A stretch of 64,000 nt of DNA. Origin: DAOPYU01 sp942493245 (GTDB taxonomy: Bacteria; Sumerlaeota; Sumerlaeia; UBA8349). Position numbers and translations under genes: made by a program. How positions within the stretch are numbered: position 1 is the first letter of the stretch; every line of letters starts with the position of its first letter. Below are positions 49,201-57,185 of this stretch, piece by piece. A model generated the notes under the pieces. It saw only the letters and a list, made by a program, of their open reading frames with translations. It had not been told where the DNA came from and did no database searches. Where the stretch lies: positions 5,022,001 to 5,086,000 of the forward strand of contig OW818685.1 of NCBI GenBank assembly GCA_942493245.1, in the 5' to 3' direction.

Positions 49201-49966
49201 GTACGAGAAGGAGGGCCTGCTGCTGGTCAAGGGGCCTAACGTGATGAAGGGGTACCTGAAGAACCCCGAAGGGACCGCCAAGGTGATCCACAACGGGTGG
49301 TACGTCACCGGCGACATCGCCGAGATCCACCACGACGGGTTCGTGCGCATCACCGACCGCCTGTCACGCTTCAGCAAGATCGCGGGCGAGATGGTGCCCC
49401 ACATCGCCGTCGAGGAGAAGATTCAGGAGTGCATGGGCCAGACCGAGCAAGTCTGCGCCGTGACGTCCGTGCCGGACGAGAAGAAGGGCGAGCGGCTCGT
49501 CGTGTTCCTGACGGCGGACGCGGGCAACCCGGTCGAGGTACACCGCCTGTTGCGCGAGAGCGGCCTGCCGAACCTCTGGCTCCCCAACGCCAACGCCTAC
49601 CACGTGGTCGAGGCTCTGCCGCTGCTCGGCAGCGGCAAAATGGACCTGCGCGCCCTCAAAAAAATGGCCGCGGACCTGGAGCCCGAAGTGAAAGGGAGCG
49701 AAGGCCACGCATCTGAGTCCCCAAAATCGGAAATCCAGACGACAGAAACCCAGACGGAAAAAACGTCGGTGACCGAGACGCAGACTGATGAGACTCCGGT
49801 TGTCGCGGCCCAAGCGCCGGAGGGCCTGACGGGAAAGATTGACGTTCGGACAGGTGACGCTCTGAAGGGAGAGATCGCTCAGACTGCTGAGGCTTTGACA
49901 GAAAAAATAGAGACACCGGCGACAGAGGACCAGGTCAGGCCCAGCCCCACACCGGATCAGCCCTGA
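46217..49966 (+). CDS. aas: MFS transporter / PlsC acyltransferase / acyl-ACP synthetase fusion (LplT-Aas type)
   Basis: This protein of about 1249 residues has three parts. Residues about 10-420 are an LplT-like MFS lysophospholipid flippase (FLSAMNDNAFRLMLALAL). About 430-640 are a PlsC acyltransferase with the HX4D motif NHMSYIDAAL and FAEGALTRTG. About 650-1150 are an AMP-forming acyl synthetase (LFSSGSTGDPKGVMLSH, YEGYGTTELSP, VTGDIAEIHHDGFVRITDR). Together they re-import lysophospholipids and re-acylate them at the inner membrane. The last 90 or so residues are a Thr/Glu-rich low-complexity tail not typical of the family. I prefer the ATG at 46217 to a GTG four codons earlier, although both have weak binding sites. 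Confidence 0.93.
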   Translation: MTIQKDIQAKLTPSFWTLNLTQFLSAMNDNAFRLMLALALVGHFSDPTDPAVGQQEWPLYVTGFVFALPFILFSSVAGVLADRFSKSRVIVLVNAVAVGAMLLAIPAFLSNSAILLYLVLFLMLAHSAFFSPCKLGILPEIVPRERLSQANGLIEMFVNMAIILGSILGPWLYGRFGEPEGMAYTSTASCWRAAALCAGVSIVAFFLSLLIRPTVPCATAGKRVNVRFWEDVLRNLRKYRSHQYLFLTVLAIGFFLFLGAFVQMNVLSYGRVVLELDKEKSSYLYLMLALGIGVGSYLVGVGSGRMVEIGFIPVGAVLVAGSLMLLAVPVHAVLYTVVLLFVMGVGGGFFIVPLHSFLQEEAPEEDRGELIATANFLSFCGVFLASALLFLFDKVLGFAPTTRFFLLGAVMLGLTGYVVWLLPDFLIRFFVLVLTRTLYKVEAFGLENVPMTGGALIVCNHMSYIDAALLGSTHQRRVRFIMARDFFDHPWFRWLFRLIQAIPVAPDDSPKEIAKALRVARQALDDGYLVCIFAEGALTRTGATMEFKRGLERIVRNSEYPIIPTCLHGVWGSTFSFSNGRTSTHVTRLRRRVEVVFGKAMPSTTKAFDVRTRVMELYSDLCEYDRTRHHSLPEEFAVVARSSWRRFCMTDSLGRELTYGRTLAGSLALADALLPKVNGQRYVGILLPNSVAGALTNLAVGFLGKVAVNLNYTSSRAAVEAAIRQAELRTIITSKRFVERVGYEGLEGCVYIEDLLRVITPSRKAWAFLKALVCPVRFLVRRSAAEERAQAKVEVDEVATVLFSSGSTGDPKGVMLSHYNILSNIQGVQQMLQFNREDVLCGVLPFFHSMGLTVTLYLPILTGIGVAYYPNPLEAAGIGELAKKYRCSILVATPSFLMLYTRKVLPEQFKTLRLVIVGAEKLKRRVAQAFESRFGVEPYEGYGTTELSPVAGLNLTDVEIGGVKQVANKPGTIGRPLPGVTVRVVDPDNLDCDLGYEKEGLLLVKGPNVMKGYLKNPEGTAKVIHNGWYVTGDIAEIHHDGFVRITDRLSRFSKIAGEMVPHIAVEEKIQECMGQTEQVCAVTSVPDEKKGERLVVFLTADAGNPVEVHRLLRESGLPNLWLPNANAYHVVEALPLLGSGKMDLRALKKMAADLEPEVKGSEGHASESPKSEIQTTETQTEKTSVTETQTDETPVVAAQAPEGLTGKIDVRTGDALKGEIAQTAEALTEKIETPATEDQVRPSPTPDQP

Positions 49967-49982
49967 AAGGGCGGCCCATGTC

Positions 49983-50050
49983 AGCCCAGGGCAGAGCGAA
50001 GCGCCGCCCTGGGTAACCTGTCCCCTTTTTATATCAAGGGCTGAAAGCCC
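49983..50050 (+). repeat. Composite palindrome repeat
   Basis: CCCAGGGC...GCCCTGGG hairpin, GTCCCCTTTTT and GGGCTGAAAGCCC occur in series. It is the opposite-orientation copy of 20995-21059. Lying just after the MFS-Aas stop, the hairpin plus T-run might double as a terminator. Confidence 0.6.
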
Positions 50051-50134
50051 GCCCCAAATGAAACGAAACCCAACCGCTGGAACCGTAACCACACGGATCG
50101 CGCAATGGCGCAAAGCCCCCAGGATCCGTAACCG

Positions 50135-50154
50135 CGCCAATCGGGAGATTGGCG
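50135..50154. repeat. CGCCAATC hairpin family copy
   Basis: CGCCAATC and GATTGGCG around GGGA form a perfect 8-bp stem 40 bases before the next gene. Confidence 0.75.
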
Positions 50155-50194
50155 GTCCCGGGAAGGATCGTAACACGCAGAAAAGGAGAAAACC

Positions 50195-51082
50195 ATGCGC
50201 CGCGTTCTTTCGTTTGTTGCTCTGATTCTTCTCACACTCCTGAGTTCCGCCTGTTACTACAATCCCATGCCGCTGTTGGGACGCGCCGCGTATTACCCGA
50301 AATACGAAGTCACGCAGGACACCGATTCCCTGCTCACGGTTCATGTCGGCAAAAAGATGGACATCCAGTTTCGGAAACTACCCAATCGGGATTGCTGGAT
50401 TGCTACCACCGAGGTCTCGATTGAGCAAATGGATTACTACTTAGGGGGAACACAATCTCGGGAATACAGAAGTAAGCCTGGGTATAAGGAATCGTGGCCT
50501 GCCATGAACATCACGGTTCAGCAGGCGTTGTGTTTTTGTTCCTGGTTATCCAGGCATTTGGAGGGCGGGCAGGTTTCCAAGGGATATTCTGTCCGTCTTC
50601 CAACGGTTGAGGAGTGGGAAGACGCAGCCCGGTGTGGAACTGATCGTTTGTATCCTTGGGGCGACGAATGGCCACCTGTAAAGTTTGAGGACGGACAATA
50701 CCCAAATGTGATGGGAGAAGATCGTTTCAAAACAGATACATTGGAAAGCCATTGTTACCTTGGGATACCATATAGAGAAGAAGCAAAGATTGCGGGCTAC
50801 CGGGATGGTTTTCCAAGCCCTTGTCCCGTGGAATTGGCTGGGCAGAATGCGTGGGGAATCGTTGGCCTTGCTGGAAACGTAGAGGAATGGTGCTGGGATG
50901 AAGAAACCCGCGATTACATTCTGAAAGGAGGATACTGGGAAGGTTTTCATCCAGATCACTTCGATATTTCTAAATCGCACATATTGAATAATAAACCTTG
51001 GCCATTCTTTCCTCTCTTAGCGGATCGACAAAGTCATCGTGGGTCGGGATTTAGGGTCGTGATAGGTCCCGAAATGAAATGA
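50195..51082 (+). CDS. FGE-like (SUMF1 domain) lipoprotein, divergent
   Basis: This 295-residue protein has a lipoprotein signal (hydrophobic run ending LLSSAC, Cys at 20). Residues about 45-290 are an FGE/SUMF1 domain: DCWIATTEVSIEQM, VRLPTVEEWEDAARCGTDRLYPWGD, GIVGLAGNVEEWCWDEE and GFRVV. The segment that carries the catalytic cysteines in true FGE (LKGGYWEGFHPDHF) has none, so oxidase activity is unlikely. AAAAGGAG upstream of the ATG supports the start. It is paired with a tandem paralogue downstream. The last third (about 50740-51010) is visibly more AT-rich than its neighbours, suggesting relaxed or foreign composition. Confidence 0.9.
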   Translation: MRRVLSFVALILLTLLSSACYYNPMPLLGRAAYYPKYEVTQDTDSLLTVHVGKKMDIQFRKLPNRDCWIATTEVSIEQMDYYLGGTQSREYRSKPGYKESWPAMNITVQQALCFCSWLSRHLEGGQVSKGYSVRLPTVEEWEDAARCGTDRLYPWGDEWPPVKFEDGQYPNVMGEDRFKTDTLESHCYLGIPYREEAKIAGYRDGFPSPCPVELAGQNAWGIVGLAGNVEEWCWDEETRDYILKGGYWEGFHPDHFDISKSHILNNKPWPFFPLLADRQSHRGSGFRVVIGPEMK

Positions 51083-51179
51083 TACTGGCGAGAAACGCCA
51101 CTGGCGTGCATTCTGTTCACACAAAATCAGGCGTCAACCGATCTTTCGCTTGGACCGCTGACAGTCAGGAAAAGTGCCC

Positions 51180-52094
51180 ATGAATCGCTTCATTGCCATC
51201 GCCTCTCTACTCCTCTTGATACTGTTGAGTTCCGCCTGTTACTACAATCCCATGCCCCTGTTGGGACGCGCCGTGTATTACCCGAAATACGAAGTCACGC
51301 AGGACACCGATTCCCTGCTCACGGTTCATGTCGGCAAAAAGATGGACATCCAATTCCGGAAATTGCCGGATCGGGACTGCTGGATCGGTACCACCGAGGT
51401 CTCGATTGCGCAGATGAAGGCGTCCTGGAGATGGTGGAGACCCGATTTGTCATTTTACAAGAGGCAACCTGGGTATCTGGAAACATGGCCCGCCATGAAT
51501 GTCACCCTTGATGAGGCCGCTTATTATTGTTCCTGGCTGAACCGGCGGATGAAACACGGCGTGATCCCCGAAGGGTATTCGGTTCGCCTTCCAACGGTTG
51601 AAGAGTGGGAAGACGCGGCTCGGTGTGGAACAGATCGGATGTATCCCTGGGGTAACGATTGGCCACCGGTGAAGTTTTCCGATGGGCGTTATCCGAATGT
51701 GATGGGGGAAGATCGATTTCCGAAGAGTGGCCCATCGTATATATTTCGGTATGGAAATGAGTTTTATGGGTACCCGAATGGAGAGGAAAATCAGATTCTG
51801 GGATACCATGATGGTTTTCCTGGTCCCTGTCCTGTGGAGCAGGCGGGGATGAATGAGTGGGGAATTATCGGACTTGCGGGAAATGTTGAGGAATGGTGTT
51901 GGGATGAAAAGAGTCTGGATTACGTCTTGAAAGGAGGATGGTGCAAGAGTTTTCATCCCACGCAGTTAGGTGTCTTAAAATATAGAATATTACCAGAGAA
52001 GCGCTGGCCCTTCTGTCCGCTTTTGCCAGATCGGAGAAGCCATTATGGAGGCGGTTTCCGGGTGGTGCTGGCGCCGGAAACGAAGCGGGATTGA
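51180..52094 (+). CDS. FGE-like (SUMF1 domain) lipoprotein, divergent paralogue
   Basis: This 304-residue tandem paralogue of the preceding gene has lipobox LLSSAC and the same mature start YYNPMPLLGRA. The FGE domain carries DCWIGTTEVSIAQM, VRLPTVEEWEDAARCGTDRMYPWG, GIIGLAGNVEEWCWDE and GFRVVLAPE. Again the catalytic-cysteine segment (LKGGWCKSFHPTQL) is not canonical. I choose the ATG at 51180 (AGGA nine bases upstream) over a GTG two codons earlier. DNA identity with its neighbour is very high across the first 190 or so coding bases and much lower after that. Function is unknown. These lipoproteins may act in envelope assembly (inference). Confidence 0.9.
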   Translation: MNRFIAIASLLLLILLSSACYYNPMPLLGRAVYYPKYEVTQDTDSLLTVHVGKKMDIQFRKLPDRDCWIGTTEVSIAQMKASWRWWRPDLSFYKRQPGYLETWPAMNVTLDEAAYYCSWLNRRMKHGVIPEGYSVRLPTVEEWEDAARCGTDRMYPWGNDWPPVKFSDGRYPNVMGEDRFPKSGPSYIFRYGNEFYGYPNGEENQILGYHDGFPGPCPVEQAGMNEWGIIGLAGNVEEWCWDEKSLDYVLKGGWCKSFHPTQLGVLKYRILPEKRWPFCPLLPDRRSHYGGGFRVVLAPETKRD

Positions 52095-52148
52095 CCTCCC
52101 AACCTCCGATTCCTTTGGGGAGGGGGGTGTCTTCTTTCCCGTTCTCAA

Positions 52149-52224
52149 GGAGTCGCTTTTACGCGGGAAAGAAGAGCGTTTCAGAGGAGGACGGGCATCC
52201 TCCGACCCGCTCTATCGCGACTCC
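52149..52224. repeat. Nested three-stem hairpin between convergent genes
   Basis: The outer stem GGAGTCGC/GCGACTCC (52149-52156 with 52217-52224), middle stem AGAGCG/CGCTCT (52173-52178 with 52208-52213) and inner stem GGAGGA/TCCTCC (52186-52191 with 52198-52203) are all nested. It could be a bidirectional terminator or a structured element. Confidence 0.55.
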
Positions 52225-52264
52225 CCTGTTGCCCTCAACCCGTAATTTTTCGCTTGTGTGGGGG

Positions 52265-53008
52265 TTATGAAGAAACCGCATCCAGTCCGACCGCGCGGCG
52301 GAGGGCGCGCAGTTCCGTCTCGGAGAGGGGCCGCCAGTCGCCGGGCTTGAGACCGCTGAGCGTCAGGGGGCCGTAGGCGATGCGTTCGAGGCGCAGGACG
52401 CGGTGCCCCACGGCCTCGCACATGCGGCGCACCTGGCGGTTGCGCCCTTCGTGGATAGTGATTTCCAGAACAGTGGTGTTGTCGGAGGCCCATTGGGGAA
52501 CCGAGCGCACGCGGGCGGGGGAGGTGACGCCGTCCTCGAGCGCCACGCCTTCGCGCAGCGCGCGCAGGGCCGCCTCGGGTGGGAAACCGTCCACCGTGGC
52601 GCGGTAGGTCTTGTCGAGTTCGTAGCTCGGGTGGGTGAGACGGAAGGCCAGATCGCCGTCATCGGTCAGGAGCAGAAGCCCGGTGGTCGCCTTGTCGAGT
52701 CGTCCGACCGGCAAAAGCCGCCCGGCCAAGTCGGGGGGAAGGTTGTCGAGTACGGTCCGGGTGTTGTGCGGGTCGCGGCGCGAGCAAACCTGTCCCACCG
52801 GCTTGTTGAGCAGAAGCACGCGGGACTCCTGGGGGGGACGGATGGGTTCGCCCCGGAACGTGACCGCATCGGAGGGTTCCACACTCAACGAGACGTTGGT
52901 GGTCACCTCGCCGTTGACGGTGACGAGTCCCTCGCGGACCAGATCGCCGGCGCCCCGCCGTGACGCCACGCCGCATTGTGCCAGATAACGAACCAATCGA
53001 ATGCCCAT
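52265..53008 (-). CDS. rluB: RsuA/RluB-family pseudouridine synthase
   Basis: This 247-residue protein has an N-terminal S4 RNA-binding domain (about 1-60, IRLVRYLAQCGVASRRGAGDLV) and a catalytic domain with the signature GRLDKATTGLLLLTDDG, whose Asp is the nucleophile. HEGRNRQVRRMCEAVGH is the family's C-terminal motif. RluB modifies 23S rRNA near helix 89-90. Assignment to RluB rather than RsuA, RluE or RluF rests on the conserved scpA-scpB-rluB neighbourhood, so the target base is inference. It lies 310 bases after scpB on the same strand. Confidence 0.9.
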   Translation of the reverse strand: MGIRLVRYLAQCGVASRRGAGDLVREGLVTVNGEVTTNVSLSVEPSDAVTFRGEPIRPPQESRVLLLNKPVGQVCSRRDPHNTRTVLDNLPPDLAGRLLPVGRLDKATTGLLLLTDDGDLAFRLTHPSYELDKTYRATVDGFPPEAALRALREGVALEDGVTSPARVRSVPQWASDNTTVLEITIHEGRNRQVRRMCEAVGHRVLRLERIAYGPLTLSGLKPGDWRPLSETELRALRRAVGLDAVSS

Positions 53009-53318
53009 GAGGGGGTTTGCCTTTGAGTTGGGAGTTGGCGATAGACCGCGCGTGAGAATGTGCGGGAAACGACACGCTACAAAATAGAACGGCTATTGAA
53101 TCCGGAACGACGCAAAGGATCGGGCGCAACGAAACCGCAACCGAATTTTAACGCAAAGTCGCAAAGGTGCAGAGACGCAAAGATTCATAGATTTTCAGTT
53201 TTCGTCGTCCCCACATTCCGTCCCGGTTTTCGGTTCGGGTTTTGAGATCGCGCTTCTCTCCCCATCCGGATCGCTTTGCGTTATGGGGTGTTAGAGGAGT
53301 GGAAGCGCAACGGACCTA
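53009..53318. other. scpB-rluB gap
   Basis: These 310 bases contain no gene. At 53150-53183 a run of CGCAAAG-type heptads (ACGCAAAGTCGCAAAGG...GACGCAAAG) occurs, a simple dispersed repeat known from many bacterial genomes. Confidence 0.5.
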
Positions 53319-55172
53319 TCAGTCGTCGTCCTCATCTTCATCCTCTTCTTCATCTTCATCCTCGTCGTCTTCTTCGTCTTCGTCCTCCTCATCCCACTCG
53401 TCGTCTTCATCCTCGTCTTCGTCGTTTTCGCCGTCTTCTTCCTCGTCCTCATCGCCTTTTCCGTCGTCCCAGCCTTCGTCTTCATCCGTTTCGGCTTCAT
53501 CCTGGGCGATCAGGGTTTCTTCGGGTTCATCCATTTCCGCTTCATCCTCTTCGGGGATGTCTTCCTCCGAGGGGTCGGACGTGTCGCCGGTCTCTTCCGA
53601 GGAGTCTCCCCCGTCTTCTTCTTCCAGGTCGGCGTCTTTCTCAAGGGCTTGACGGTTCAAAGGCATGGGCGTATCGCCGAGGGCGCTCGCCCCGGCTTCC
53701 TCACTTTCCGGGCGGTCCGGTTCGGCCTCGACAGAAGAGACCTCCGGGGCAGAGACACCGAGTTCTTCCGAATGCGATGCTTCAAGAGGCTTCCGGGCCA
53801 ACTCCTCGCCGGCGCCGGGTTCTTCCAGTTCCACCGCGCCCGACCGGGCGGCCTGCGCCCGCTGCATCAGATCGCTGACGGAGGTGGCTGCGCCCGGTTC
53901 TTCGCCCTCGAGGGCGTACCGGCGGCGCAGATTCTGGATCGAGGGAAGTTCCTCGATGGCCTTCAGGCCGAAGGTCTGAAGGAACCGGGCCGTGGTGCCG
54001 TAGAGCTGCGGGCGGCCAATGACCTCCTTGCGCCCGACCACCTTGATCAAGTCCAGATCGCAGAGGTTGCGCACCACGCCGCTGCACTCGACTCCGCGGA
54101 TCATTTCGATCTCGGCGCGCGTCAGAGGCTGCTTGTAGGCGACAATGGCCAGCGTCTCGAGCGCGGTGGGGCTGAGGGGGTTCTTTTTGCGCTGGCGGTG
54201 CAGCTGCATGATCGCCGCGGCGTGTTCCGGGCGGGTACACATCTGGAAGCCTTCGGCGCTCTCGATGATCTGGATGCCGCTGCCGCGCGCGTCGTATTCG
54301 GCCTGGAGCTGGCCCAAGATGCCGCGCATGGTGCGCAGGTCGATCCCGCCGATGATATTGGCCATGCGCCGGGCGCCGAGGGGAGACGGGGTGGTGAAGA
54401 GCAGACACTCGGCAGCGGATTTGATCTGGGCGGGAGTGCGCGCCAGGGGTTCGCCGCTGATGTCCTCGATCTCGGCGGTTTCCTGCTCGATTTCGAGCGG
54501 TTCGACTTCGAGTTCTTCGTCTTCGGGCGCCTGCTGGAAAGCCCGGCGGAAAGCGGCCTGAAAGTCGAGCGCCTGGATGTCGGCGTCCGAGGGCTGGGAG
54601 GATTCTGTCCCCTCGCCCGGCTCGACGTTGGACGGTTCAAACTCGACCGATTCGGGTTCGGACGGTTCGTCTTCCGGGGCAACGGATTCCGATTCCGAGG
54701 TTTCCACTGTTTCAACGAATTCGTCCGCGCATGTCTCATCCTCGGGGAAGGCTTTTTCGTCCGTCTCGGAGGTCTCGGCGATCTCCTCCAGAGGAGGAAT
54801 TTCCGTTTCCAAGGGTTCTTCGGGGAGGACGTTGGACGCTTCGAGGGAAAGGCTGACGATTTCCGCTCCGCCATCTTCCCCGGCTTCCGCGTCCCCGGTG
54901 TTGTCAAGAACCTCGGAACCGTCCGTTTCGCCGGCCTCGGTTTCAAGGACTTCGATCACCCCGGACGGCTCTTCGTCCGGGGGCGTCTCAGCCTCCTTGT
55001 CGCTCACGGACAAAACGGTCGCGCCCCCCTCGATCTCCGGTGGGCCGGACGGGTCGGGGGCAGACACCGGGAGGGTCTCCGGCTCGACGGGCGGGCCGGA
55101 TTGTTCCAGCGTCACCTCGGCCGGATCGGTTTCCGGGCCGGTCTGGGCTTTAGTCTTCTTCTTCCTCGTCAT
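53319..55172 (-). CDS. scpB: Segregation and condensation protein B with long acidic arms
   Basis: This 617-residue protein is about three times the usual ScpB length. The two-winged-helix ScpB core is residues about 245-430 (IKSAAECLLFTTPSPLG, LETLAIVAYKQPLTRAEIEMIRGVE, VVGRKEVIGRPQLYGTTARFLQTFGL). This core binds ScpA and, with SMC, forms the chromosome-compaction complex. A Glu/Pro/Ser-rich arm (about 1-240) and a Glu/Asp-rich tail (about 430-617) flank it. The final 50 or so residues are almost only Asp and Glu. The start overlaps the scpA end by 23 bases, indicating translational coupling. The tail is encoded by a GAN-type low-complexity tract (53319-53480). Confidence 0.93.
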   Translation of the reverse strand: MTRKKKTKAQTGPETDPAEVTLEQSGPPVEPETLPVSAPDPSGPPEIEGGATVLSVSDKEAETPPDEEPSGVIEVLETEAGETDGSEVLDNTGDAEAGEDGGAEIVSLSLEASNVLPEEPLETEIPPLEEIAETSETDEKAFPEDETCADEFVETVETSESESVAPEDEPSEPESVEFEPSNVEPGEGTESSQPSDADIQALDFQAAFRRAFQQAPEDEELEVEPLEIEQETAEIEDISGEPLARTPAQIKSAAECLLFTTPSPLGARRMANIIGGIDLRTMRGILGQLQAEYDARGSGIQIIESAEGFQMCTRPEHAAAIMQLHRQRKKNPLSPTALETLAIVAYKQPLTRAEIEMIRGVECSGVVRNLCDLDLIKVVGRKEVIGRPQLYGTTARFLQTFGLKAIEELPSIQNLRRRYALEGEEPGAATSVSDLMQRAQAARSGAVELEEPGAGEELARKPLEASHSEELGVSAPEVSSVEAEPDRPESEEAGASALGDTPMPLNRQALEKDADLEEEDGGDSSEETGDTSDPSEEDIPEEDEAEMDEPEETLIAQDEAETDEDEGWDDGKGDEDEEEDGENDEDEDEDDEWDEEDEDEEDDEDEDEEEDEDEDDD

Positions 55173-55929
55173 CTTCCTCGTACTCGCTTGCCAGGACCAG
55201 CAGGATGTCCTGATAATTGCCTTTCTGTTTCAGCCGGGCGACTTTCAGACGGCAGACTTCCAAAAGGGCCAGAAAGGTGGTGATGCATTCCTGTTTATTG
55301 AGACAGTGTTCGAACAGGGAATAGATACTCAGACGCCGATCCCGGTTGAGAAGGGTCTGGATGGTCTCGACTTTCTCCTCGACGGAGAACTCTTCCTCGA
55401 TGACATGGTGAGTGGGCCGGCCCTCGGTGATTTCGAGAACTCGGGCAAACGCGCTGAACAGGAGCGAGATGTCTTCGCGGAAGAAGGACGGATCGGCCGT
55501 CTGCCCGTCCACCAGTTCGGGCAGCACCTGATTGCGGTAGAAGACGCGCAGTTGCTCTTCCTCGCGGTCCGAAAGCTGGACGGCGAGTTCCTTGAACTGG
55601 CGGTATTCCACGAGCCGCCGCATCAGGTCCTGCGCGTCGCGGATGCTCTCGTACTCCTCGTCCACCTCCTGCTCCTCTTCGACCGCTTCTTCGGCGGTCT
55701 GCGGGGGCATGAGGGTGCGCGCCTTGAGGTTGATGAGGGTGGCGGCCATGACCAGAAAGTCGCCCGCCGAGGCCAGGTCTATTTTCTCGGTGTCCTTGAT
55801 GATCTCCAGATACTGGTTGGTGATGTTCGCGATCGGGATGTCGTAAATATCCATCTCATTGATCCGCACCAAATGCAGGAGCAGATCGAAAGGGCCTTGA
55901 AAGACGTCGGTACGGACGTGGTAGGTCAT
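55150..55929 (-). CDS. scpA: Segregation and condensation protein A
   Basis: This 259-residue kleisin links the SMC heads. The N-terminal FQGPFDLLLHLVRINEMDIYDIPIANITNQYLEII and LVMAATLINLKARTLMP are diagnostic. The C-terminal winged-helix part reads EKVETIQTLLNRDRRLSIYSLFEHC. Like ScpB it ends in an acidic stretch (EYEEDDEEEED), which overlaps the scpB start. It belongs to a minus-strand series M50 protease, trpS, scpA, scpB, rluB, found in similar order in many bacteria. The gap to trpS is 195 bases. Confidence 0.95.
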   Translation of the reverse strand: MTYHVRTDVFQGPFDLLLHLVRINEMDIYDIPIANITNQYLEIIKDTEKIDLASAGDFLVMAATLINLKARTLMPPQTAEEAVEEEQEVDEEYESIRDAQDLMRRLVEYRQFKELAVQLSDREEEQLRVFYRNQVLPELVDGQTADPSFFREDISLLFSAFARVLEITEGRPTHHVIEEEFSVEEKVETIQTLLNRDRRLSIYSLFEHCLNKQECITTFLALLEVCRLKVARLKQKGNYQDILLVLASEYEEDDEEEED

Positions 55930-56124
55930 GGTCTCTTCCCCGCTTGATCGGGGGCTTCTGGATTTTCCGGATACGGGACTCTTATCTTAACCCGGCCGGA
56001 CCGAAACACAACAGCCTTTTTCCTGAAGAATCGAAATCTGTCCCGCAAACGACAGATTTTATGTATGCCGATTGCGGGAAAGCGGGAATACTGTGCAACA
56101 AATCGGTCCACCGTTTTCGGACCG

Positions 56125-57117
56125 TCACTCCGGCAGGTGCATGACGTCGCGCACCACGCGCAGGGTGGCTTCGGCCTCGGTCTGGGCGCGCAGGTTGCCG
56201 GTCGCGATAATGTCCTGGATGCGTTTCGGCTCGCGCTCGAACTGGGCGCGGCGCTCGCGGAACGGGTCAATCAACTCGTTGACCTTGTTGGCCAGGTTTT
56301 TCTTGCAGTCCACGCACCCGAGCGTGCCGGCCTTGCAATCCACCGTGATGGCGGGCACTTCGTCGGCGTTGAACAACTTGTGGTAATCGTACACGCTGCA
56401 CACGTCGGGGTGACCCGGGTCGGTGCGGCGGATGCGGGCGGGGTCGGTCACCATCTGCTTGATCTTGTCGGCGGTTTTGGGACGCGAATCCGTCAGGTAG
56501 ATGCCGTTGTCGTAGCTCTTGCTCATCTTGCGGCCGTCCACGCCAAGCATTTTGGGCACACGGCTCAGGATCTGCTGGGGTTCGGGGAAGACTTCGCCGT
56601 AGAAGTTGTTGAAACGCCGCACGATCTCGCGCGTCAGCTCGAGGTGGGGCAGCTGGTCCTCGCCCACCGGGACGGCGTCGGCCTTGTAGGCCATGATGTC
56701 GGCGGCCTGCAGGACCGGATAGCCCAGGAAGCCGTGGGTTTCGAGGTCTTTTTTCGAGAGTTCCTTGATCTGGTCCTTGTAGGTCGGGCACCGCAGCAGC
56801 CAGGGCAGCGGCGTGATGAAGCTGAGCAGCAGGCTCAGTTCGGCGTGCTGTTTGACCTTCGACTGGATGAACATGACGCATTTCTCGGGGTTCAGACCCA
56901 CCGAGAGCCAGTCGAGCACGAGGTGACGCGAGTATTCCTCGAGGTGCGACGGGTCGGCGTAGTCGGAAGTCAGGGCGTGCCAGTCGGCCACCATGAAAAA
57001 GCATTCGTACTCGTTCTGGAGTTCGCACCAGTTCTTCAGAACTCCCACGTAGTGTCCCAGATGGAGCGGCCCGGTGGGTCGGTTGCCGCTCAGAATGCGT
57101 TTCCGTTGGTGTGCCAT
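56125..57117 (-). CDS. trpS: Tryptophanyl-tRNA synthetase
   Basis: This 330-residue class I synthetase charges tRNA-Trp. The HIGH motif appears as GNRPTGPLHLGH, and the KMSKS loop as GRKMSKSYDN. VADWHALTSDYADP and LGYPVLQAADIMAYKADAVPVGEDQ are typical. The product has several cysteines near the C-terminal third (VDCKAGTLGCVDCKK), as in the subgroup with that insertion. The cognate tRNA-Trp gene is in the same window at 36576-36651. trpS follows the M50 protease gene by 68 bases. I see no T-box upstream. Confidence 0.96.
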   Translation of the reverse strand: MAHQRKRILSGNRPTGPLHLGHYVGVLKNWCELQNEYECFFMVADWHALTSDYADPSHLEEYSRHLVLDWLSVGLNPEKCVMFIQSKVKQHAELSLLLSFITPLPWLLRCPTYKDQIKELSKKDLETHGFLGYPVLQAADIMAYKADAVPVGEDQLPHLELTREIVRRFNNFYGEVFPEPQQILSRVPKMLGVDGRKMSKSYDNGIYLTDSRPKTADKIKQMVTDPARIRRTDPGHPDVCSVYDYHKLFNADEVPAITVDCKAGTLGCVDCKKNLANKVNELIDPFRERRAQFEREPKRIQDIIATGNLRAQTEAEATLRVVRDVMHLPE

Positions 57118-57185
57118 GGTGGTGGTTTTTGCTCGCTTTCTCGATGGTAGATAAACGGGTTGACCCTATGCGGAACCCGGGTGTT

